Shown: piece after piece, positions 57,529 through 64,000 of the stretch
Position numbering within the stretch: position 1 is the first letter of the stretch
Layout of the letters: each line of letters opens with the position of its first letter
Source of the DNA: Gentiana macrophylla
Lineage: Eukaryota > Streptophyta > Magnoliopsida > Gentianales > Gentianaceae
DNA: 64,000 nt
Reading direction: 5' to 3'
NCBI GenBank assembly: GCA_026214975.1
Contig: CM047807.1
Location: 64,769,824-64,833,823 of the forward strand
Notes under the pieces: model-generated
The model's database searches: none
Seen by the model: only the letters and a program-made list of their open reading frames with translations
What the model was told of the DNA's origin: nothing
Program-made: the position numbers and the translations under genes

Positions 57529-59642
57529 ATGGCTTCATCTTCCACAATCTCTCCCACTGAAAAATTCTATGAGAAATCCATCATCACTGGCTCATTTTTC
57601 AAACATGAACACTATCTCTCTTTCTGTGACAATGATGCAAAAGCTCAACGCTTGGTTGATTGCTGTTCAAATCTGGGGTTAATGACCTTCCTAAACCCCC
57701 CAATCACTGGAATCTACTATGAAAATCTGATCGCATTTTGGAAAAATGCCAAGTTTGTGCCCAGCACAAAGAAAACGGAGGTCGATTGCATAAAAAGTTC
57801 AATATTTGGGAAAGAGGTAGTCATAACGCCTGGACTTCTCAATAGGTTCCTACAACTACCAATAATAGGTCCAGCTAATGTAAAGTTTGTGAAGATTGAC
57901 ATCACGAAATTCTGGGCTGAGATAGCCAAAAACCCTAAGAAAAACAGCAAAACATACAATCTCCCTAGATCAACGCTAAAGCTTCTGTTTGCTGAATTTG
58001 CACCAGTCATCACCAATAATATCGAAGGCAAAAAAGGGTCAATGGAAAACTTAACTGAGTTGCGGATCAAACTGATGGCTATTATCTACGAAGGTACCAA
58101 ATTCGACTGGGCAACATTTGTATTAAATAGATTGAAGGATCAGATTCAAAAGGAAATTGATTTATCAACTACGGCACCAAGCATGGGTTTGCAGAAGAAA
58201 GGTGATTTCTGGGAGAGGAAATCATATGGGTTCCCTCTTCAACACCTGTTCAACGCATTGAAAGTAAAACCCACAAATTTTCAGCCTCCACACAGGTCTA
58301 AGGTAATGTTTACCTACATCAAGGCATCCATGAAACCCAAACCAATTGCTGGGAGCAATAGAAAACAACTTGAAAGCAGCAGATCAGGAGTGGGACGAAG
58401 AACCAGATCACAGATGACACAAGAGAACACCTCAATGACTAGTACCAAAGAATGTGAATGACCCCGTGACAATCGGTGATGATACAAAGAATGTAAGAAG
58501 AAAAACAACAACAAGAGGAAATCACCTACCGGAGGAAGGAGAGGAAGGATATAGAATTACTTCATCTGAAGATGAAGATATGGATGAGGAAGAAGCTGAG
58601 GCAGAGGATGAACATTCTGAAGGTGACCATCTTGAAGCTGATCCGGAAACCATGGAGACATCTGATGATGATCTAACTCTTCAAGAGGTACTTTTCAAGA
58701 GCCTCAGAAAAGTTGATGAACAGCCAAGTGAGCCAGCTGATCAAACTCACTTCGCTGAACTTGTCAACTCCCCCACTATTTACCAAGGGGGAACACCAGC
58801 AGAAAAAGATGGAAAAGCAAGCATTCCTCCACAACCTCTCAATGACACTAAGGTTGAAGAGGAACAAGTGGAAGAACAAGAAACAGTGTAAGAAAGAAAA
58901 AAAAAAGACAGAAGGTGAACAGGAAGAGGATGAGGAGAACAACGAGAAAGAGGAAGATGAAGATGAAGAGGAGGTTAATGTGACACCAGAGGAAATTAAT
59001 CCAGAAAGAATCTTCAACCTGGACATTCAACCTCTCATTGTGGACAGGGAAAGGCAATATCACAACAGGCAAAACCTGAAGACTGCCTTAAGGAGTGGAG
59101 CAACCTCTTTCAACCACAAGATACAAGCCCTCATCAGCCAGATCAAGATACAAGATGAGGTCATGGAAAGACAAGGAAACTTGCTTTGCAACCTCCTGCA
59201 ACTTATTTCTCATCATGTCTAATCCAACCTTGAGTTTCATGCTGAAACGATTGACAACAATCTCAAACCGTTGGTGGACACTTTAAATGCTCACACTCAT
59301 CAAATTCAGCATATGAATGAGATAATGAAGCATTCTGGGCAACAACTTGACACCCTTCTCAAAATTGTTGAGGCAAACAAAAAAATACTGGAGAGAAAGT
59401 ATGGTCCTCTTCCCGAGTCTGAAGCAGCAACTGCAGATCTTGAAGCACTTTTTGGTGCTGCCAAAAAGGGGGAAGGAAGCGCAAAGCCTGAAAGATCCAG
59501 TAAAAAGGAGGCAAGCCCAACAGAAAAGGGCAAGGGCAGCAAAGGCAAAGGGGAGGCAAGCCCAACCGAAAAGGGCAAGGGCAGCAAAGGCAAAGGCATC
59601 AGGTTTGAAGAAATGAAGAAGTATACCTTATACTTAATTTGA
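57529..59642 (+). pseudogene. Element E envelope-like third ORF, nearly intact N-terminal half
   Basis: Start chosen at 57529 (MASSSTISPTEKFYEKS); the in-frame ATG at 57475 would add 18 residues. The first frame is open for about 310 codons to 58461: a globular N-terminal domain with LMTFLNPPITGIYYENL, VVITPGLLNRFLQLP and LMAIIYEGTKFDWATF, and YGFPLQHLFNAL. This resembles the putative plant transposon protein family found in SIRE-type third ORFs (recognition only). Frameshifts at about 58455 and 58890 and a stop at 59220 split the rest: an acidic Asp/Glu-rich linker (58560-58980), a probable coiled coil (59050-59400, heptad-like QIQHMNEIMKHSGQQLD), and a basic tail with a 15-residue tandem repeat. 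I see no signal peptide or transmembrane segment, so 'envelope' is by position only. Confidence 0.75.
59508..59597 (+). repeat. 45-bp tandem duplication in the env-like tail of element E
   Basis: Two copies of a 45-base unit (59508-59552, 59553-59597), differing at one position (CCCAACAG/CCCAACCG). Each encodes EASPTEKGKGSKGKG, so the reading frame is kept. Confidence 0.95.
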
Positions 59643-59787
59643 ATTATTTCTATTCTGCCTTTGTCTTTGAATAAAAAGATGCAATATCTTATTGCCCTTG
59701 AATGGATGAATAAAATTGTTGAGTTTCATTCTGTTAATTATTATGAAAAATTTGGCTTACTTATGTTCAGGATTATGAGGGTTTTGG
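59643..59787 (+). mobile_element. Element E 3' untranslated region
   Basis: Non-coding T-rich sequence between the env-like stop and the polypurine tract; a short ORF here overlaps the LTR and is not conserved. Confidence 0.6.
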
Positions 59788-59808
59788 CATCATCAAAAAG
59801 GGGGAAAT
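59788..59808 (+). other. Polypurine tract of element E
   Basis: GCATCATCAAAAAGGGGGAAA, then TTG at the LTR boundary. Same form as in element B on the other strand. Confidence 0.88.
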
Positions 59809-61220
59809 TGTTAGTAACATTTTATTATGTTTTGATGATTGCCATACTAGCTGTTATAGCAAACCTGAAATAAGTTAGAATTCTCTGTATAAGTCCTTAC
59901 TTAGAGTCTGACATATTGTTTAAGTTAAGTCAGACAAGTATTGTACTAGTTGGTAGGACGGAAAAGTAAAACAGTCATTCGGCAGAGTGAAGCCAGCCAA
60001 GCACCAGCAGAGAAGCGATGAAGACTTAATGGTTTGACTTATAACCAAGGAAGTGCATGATGACCTTGGATAAGTCTAAGTATGTTTCAAGTGATGAAAT
60101 TTAATGTTCAAATATGGTGTACACTGATCTCACCCAAATCAATGATCAGTGAAGTACAAAGATTCTCCTTAAACTAAAGTGATGAAGGAAACAGTGAATC
60201 GGCAGAGTAAACTGACTTTCGGCAAAGTGAAGGCAAAAACAGTGAAGGATGATCTAAACGACAAAGTCAGATAGATCACTCGACCGTTCAGAGAACGGAG
60301 AAGTAATCCTTATCAGAACAGAATTGAAATGTGTTGAAGATTCAGAGGATCATACATTTAATGCACAATTAATAAAGGATCAATCAAGGACGGATTTTCT
60401 GCTATACATTTGAAGGAAAATCCGATCACTAAAATCAAGGAGAATATAATTAAAGGGGAATCAATAATAAAATCAAGGATTATTCCCTTCATAAATATAG
60501 CCAACGGACGGAATTTCAAATCCAGGATATTCAAGGCTATAAATAGAAGGCATTGACAGACAGATAAAGACAACAACAAGAAAAAGAAAATCGAGCAGAT
60601 ACTCTGTCAATTTGAAAAGCCTTCTCTCTGAAGTTACAAGGATTTCTCTAGAGATCAACTCAGACATTAGAACTACAATTTCATATTCAGCACTGAGATT
60701 GATCAATCATGTTTGTGAATCTTATTCACAATAAACTGAAGCAACTGAATCAAAAGTCATCTGAGAAGAAGTTGTGTTTGTAATAGCTGCAGAAGGATTT
60801 GATCTCAAGGAGCAGTGAAAGAGACTAAATCACTGAAGCTGTTGCAGTCAAGGAGTGATAGTCTTGTAGATTGTGAAGCTTGGGAAGTCAAGGACAATCA
60901 TACTATTGTATCTGTGAAAACAATAATGAATTCTTCCAATCATCACAGGAGAAGAGTGGATTAAGGGATTACACCACCCTGAACCACTATAAGCCTTGTG
61001 TCAATCTACTTTCTGCAATTTACCTTACTGCATTCATTTATATTGCCTAGATTATAATCTATATCTGTGATTGTTTAAACTGCTTTGAAACAACATAGTA
61101 AGAAGGGACTTATCCGCTGCCCAAAAGCTTTTAAACACAAGAAAAGTTTTTGAAACTCCACTATAGTCATTCACCCCCCCCCCCCTCTGACTATAGTTTT
61201 ACCCTTCTCTAGGACCAACA
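59809..61220 (+). repeat. 3' LTR of SIRE-like element E
   Basis: 1412 bases, TGTTAGTAACATTTTAT to CTAGGACCAACA. It is preceded by the polypurine tract and not followed by a primer site, so it is the 3' LTR. Matches the 5' LTR of element C. A run of 12 C is at 61173-61184 in the CCCCCTCTGACTATAG stretch. The right flank is AGTTC, inside element F. CGGCAGAGTGA-type words recur at 59979, 60196 and 60219. Confidence 0.92.
60538..60545 (+). promoter_or_regulatory. TATA box in the 3' LTR of element E
   Basis: TATAAATA in GGCTATAAATAGAAGGC, conserved in the LTR of C. Confidence 0.65.
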
Positions 61221-62657
61221 AGTTCCACAACTTTCAGTTTCCATTTCAGTTCTGATGCTCCAAAACATGGTTTCAACTTCCGTGACTCAGTTTTCATAGA
61301 ACCAGTTCCTAGTTGTTTCTTGAGAAGTCAATTTTCATGCAAAACAGATTGAGTTTTCTTTGGTTCCCATACCTTCATGGGTGCATTCTGGTTAGTTTTT
61401 TGATGAATTCTTGAAGACGGTTTCTTCTTGACTAAGTTAATTTCCTTTTATAGAGCTTTGAATATCTTAAAGATTGAGCTCATTTCTCTCATATATCTTT
61501 CTTGACCTTTTGACTTGTCAAACTTATTTCTATTCTTATTGCTGGATCTATCAGTTTTCATATAGGTCTGTTGCCTTTGAACGACAGTTCTGTATGAAGG
61601 CTTAATCTAATGAGCTTTGTGAAATCGAATTGATTTAGCAAATCCAATCTTGATCATTAGGAAAGAATCTACCTTTCCTTCTGACTCTTGTATCCTTTGG
61701 ATGATAAACATCCCTTGGCATATTAGATTCAATTGGTATGTTCTTGTTCTTAACTTATCTTTGGTCAGGTTTGCCATGTCTACCTCTATACTAAGTGTTT
61801 TTGTATGATCAGTCAGTTTGCTGAGTTCTGACTGATCTTTCAGTTTTATACTAATAAAGTTTGGTTGGATTTTCGTCAGTTCTAGCAGTTTCAGGCTTTC
61901 TTTGAGGTTTGGACTTTTGTGCAGCCACAAATTTAGGAATAGTTTTACTAGGTCCAGTCTTAAATCTTTGTTGATGGTCAAATCCTAAGCCAGTTCTGTC
62001 TCAATATGGCATTCTAGGTTTGAACTGAACTCAAGATGTCGGATTTACTGGTGAATCAGAGACATTTATTGCTTCATCTATGTCATCTTGATTTTCAGTA
62101 AATCTAACTTCTTGTGTTCTACTTCTGGACTTGACAATGTTTAGTTCATTATTCAGTCGTAGAATTTCAGCTTTCAATAATTCCTTTTCCTTCTTGATAT
62201 TCTCATAATTCTTTTGAATCTCCTCTAATTCCTTCATGAGTATATATAAGGTCTCACTGAAATCAAAATTTCTATCATTGTTTAAGGCAATGGAACATGA
62301 TCTAGATGTGGAAACATTTACCTCTTCACAGTTGATGAGTGTCGGATCACTTTCAGTCATAACTTGCTTTCCTTTGTTCATTATGAGTGGATTTTTCATT
62401 GTTTCAGCTCTGAAGAAAATGATTTCTTCATCATTTTCAATGTGAATCCCGGGTGAGAAACTCAATGGTATGATCTGAGTAATTTTTGTATCATCTTGAG
62501 CAATTTTCTTGCTTGAATTCATTTCTGGATCATCAACTAACACTTCAAGCAATCTTTCTTTGGTATCAGCAACTAGTGCCTGCAATTTGTTCTTGTATCC
62601 ATAAAATCTCATAAATGAGCAATCAAATAAGCTTCTAAAGTGATTTTTGGAGTTCAT
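61221..62657 (-). pseudogene. Element F gag, truncated and internally deleted
   Basis: Minus-strand ORF from ATG at 62657 with an N-terminal stretch (MRFYGYKNKLQALVADTKER) corresponding to the start of copia gag, then a jump to the C-terminal region: a Ser/Glu-rich linker, a coiled-coil-like LMKELEEIQKNYENIKKEKE (residues about 140-165), a stop at 62033, the RTGLGFDHQQRFKTGPSK motif (near 61990) in a shifted frame, and APMKVWEPKK near 61375, the counterpart of the WVPK end motif. No capsid-like KDCKTAKELW or CCHC knuckle is present, so a middle piece is deleted. Element E was inserted at 61220. The pol of F is not visible in this window. Confidence 0.75.
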
Positions 62658-62740
62658 GATTCAAGTTTAAAAACTTTTGAAAACTTAAACCAACAAACTG
62701 ATAAAAACTGGTTAGGGATCTTCTGTTGAACAGAAACTCT

Positions 62741-62752
62741 GCTCCAATACCA
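62741..62752 (-). other. Primer-binding site of element F
   Basis: Minus strand TGGTATTGGAGC beside the LTR, one base away from the TGGTATCGGAGC used by A, B and C. Confidence 0.85.
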
Positions 62753-62754
62753 AT

Positions 62755-64000
62755 TGTTGGTCCTTTCCAAAAGTCTAGACACAACGTTAGAAGGGGGTGA
62801 ATAAACTTGTCACCAAAAACTTTAAGACTTGAACAAAATTGGGTTCAATTAAAACTTGTGTGGAGTTAAGTTAACTGGGCTGACTAAAGGTCAACATACT
62901 TTTGCTCAAACTGAGGTAACCGGTAGGGGAATATAATTAATAGCCTTTTTAATAAGTTATCAGTTTACAATTTGAAATATGTTGTGCTAACGCAGTAACT
63001 GGTGTTAACTGTGTTAGTGCTATAGAGGTTCAACAATAATAAATGTTGTAAATAAAATACGTAAAGTAAATAGCACAAAACGTATAGAGGTTCCTGGTGG
63101 TGTAATCTTGTCATTCCTCTCTTCTCCGGTGATGTTGGAGGAAATTCACTGATTTTCCATGACTATTCCCTAGCTTCACAATCTCCGAGCCATAGTCCTT
63201 AACAGGTAGACTTGTTGTATCACTAAGTTTGCTCCACTGGTCCTTGAAGGGTAGAATTTCCTTTTCACCAGCTCATCACAGTGGATACAATCTTCCTGAC
63301 TGCACCTCAACTGTCCTTCACACCTTCTTGGTGTTTCAAGTCTAAACCTTTGTAAAAACAAAGTAGAGACCTGAATCAAAAGAATGGTTCAACTTGTGAT
63401 TTGTGCTTCTCCTTCTTGATGAGTATGATAAGCACAAAGAGATCTGAATTCTTCAAGTGTTATCTTCACTGGATGATTTCTTGAATGCTCTTAAAACAAA
63501 ACACTTAGAAGTTTTCTTGATCTTGATCTTGCAATTAAGATATAGCACGAGTTCTATAAAACTTGTTCTTTCCCCTTATTCTTGATTTTTCACAATGAAT
63601 TAATCCTTAGAACTCTTCACTTCTTCTTGAAGTAAATATGATCTATTTATAGGGGTTTTTCCAATGTTTGAATTTTAATCCTTATAGCCGATGGTGGTCC
63701 TTCTTGTATACGTTGAGTGCCAGTGTCCTTTTGGATAGTTTATTAACCAATCGGATTTCTTGATCTTCAACATTGTGATTCTTCTTCAGTTTTGGTATTA
63801 TATGACTTTATCTAAACCGAGTTTTAGGTGCCTCAGTTTTGGCTTATACTGAGCTTTCAGTTTATAGAGCATTAACTCAATTTTTTCTTTTCTACAAAAA
63901 ATGAGTACTCTATCTTTATCTGATCTTGATTGACTGGATCAGAGTACACCATTTTATCTCATATCATCTAAGATGTCATTGTCCTTATGTATCTTAGGAC
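62755..64000 (-). repeat. 5' LTR of SIRE-like element F, right end outside window
   Basis: The 3' end of the LTR on the minus strand is at 62755 (GGAAAGGACCAACA). 1246 bases are visible, including the GAAGGGTAGAATTTCC block (63248) and a TATA box at 63651-63644. It shares sequence with the LTR at 1-1640. The 5' end of the LTR lies beyond 64000. Confidence 0.88.
63644..63651 (-). promoter_or_regulatory. TATA box in the LTR of element F
   Basis: TATAAATA followed by GATCATATTTAC on the minus strand. Confidence 0.6.

Noticed and set aside
58314..59072. Minus-strand ORFs rich in Leu/Phe/Ser under the env-like gene, suggestive of membrane proteins
   Set aside because: They are antisense shadows of acidic Glu/Asp-rich codons, which read as Leu/Phe/Ser on the other strand.
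61173..61184. Run of 12 C as a special structure
   Set aside because: It lies in the CCCCCCTCT stretch common to all these LTRs; homopolymer length is likely slippage or sequencing noise.

Overview
This window is nuclear DNA from a flowering plant, most likely a dicot, in a repeat-rich block. I found no host protein-coding gene, rRNA gene or convincing functional tRNA gene. Almost every base that can be assigned belongs to LTR retrotransposons (mostly Ty1/copia of the SIRE/Maximus type with an envelope-like third ORF, plus Ty3/gypsy pieces), one CACTA-type DNA transposon, or a large LTR element with no coding capacity. Plant-specific signs are initiator-Met-tRNA primer sites of the form TGGTATCGGAGC, SIRE-type gag/pol/env-like order, the CACTACTACAAAA terminal repeat and Athila/Tat-type gag remnants.

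Layout, left to right. (1) 1-20.7 kb: the oldest visible host is a decayed minus-strand copia ('D', 14.2-18.5 kb). It received a minus-strand SIRE-like element ('C', LTR at 12.76-14.16 kb, gag and pol running left to 3.64 kb), a 2.07-kb non-autonomous CACTA element (16214-18283, 3-bp ACA target duplication) and a diverged LTR ('H', 18.5-19.9 kb). Element C was itself hit by a CRM-like gypsy derivative (10167-11787, ATGTC duplication), a small Ale/Retrofit-like copia (4812-8280, AAGTG duplication) and a gypsy element whose 3' LTR is at 1899-3633. That gypsy carries another SIRE-type LTR (1-1640). (2) 20.7-45.4 kb: plus-strand SIRE element 'A' (5' LTR 20706-22340, gag, pol) is interrupted after pol by minus-strand element 'B' of the same family (3' LTR 28196-29895, env-like, pol, gag, partial 5' LTR 40212-40770). 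B was hit by gypsy 'G1' (minus, 40771-44197), and G1 by an oppositely oriented gypsy LTR 'G2' (44198 to a 100-N gap at 45386-45485). (3) 45.5-64 kb: plus-strand SIRE element 'E' (RNase H, env-like ORF, 3' LTR 59809-61220) contains a complete 8.96-kb non-coding LTR element (45685-54642, AAAAG duplication) and a related solo LTR (55371-57212, TGGAG duplication). E sits in the gag/pol region of another minus-strand SIRE-like element 'F', whose 5' LTR runs off the right edge.

The coding regions are nearly all broken. Comparing copies A/B and the paired LTRs shows that many breaks fall at CAG or CTG triplets. That is the plant CHG methylation context, so part of the apparent decay may be consensus error in the assembly rather than biology. 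The most distinctive items are this error pattern, the large coding-free LTR element with eight CTCCCACT motifs, a conserved splice-acceptor-like signal at the gag/pol boundary of three elements, two tRNA-like promoter modules inside the CACTA element, and an LTR that encodes a gypsy pol tail.
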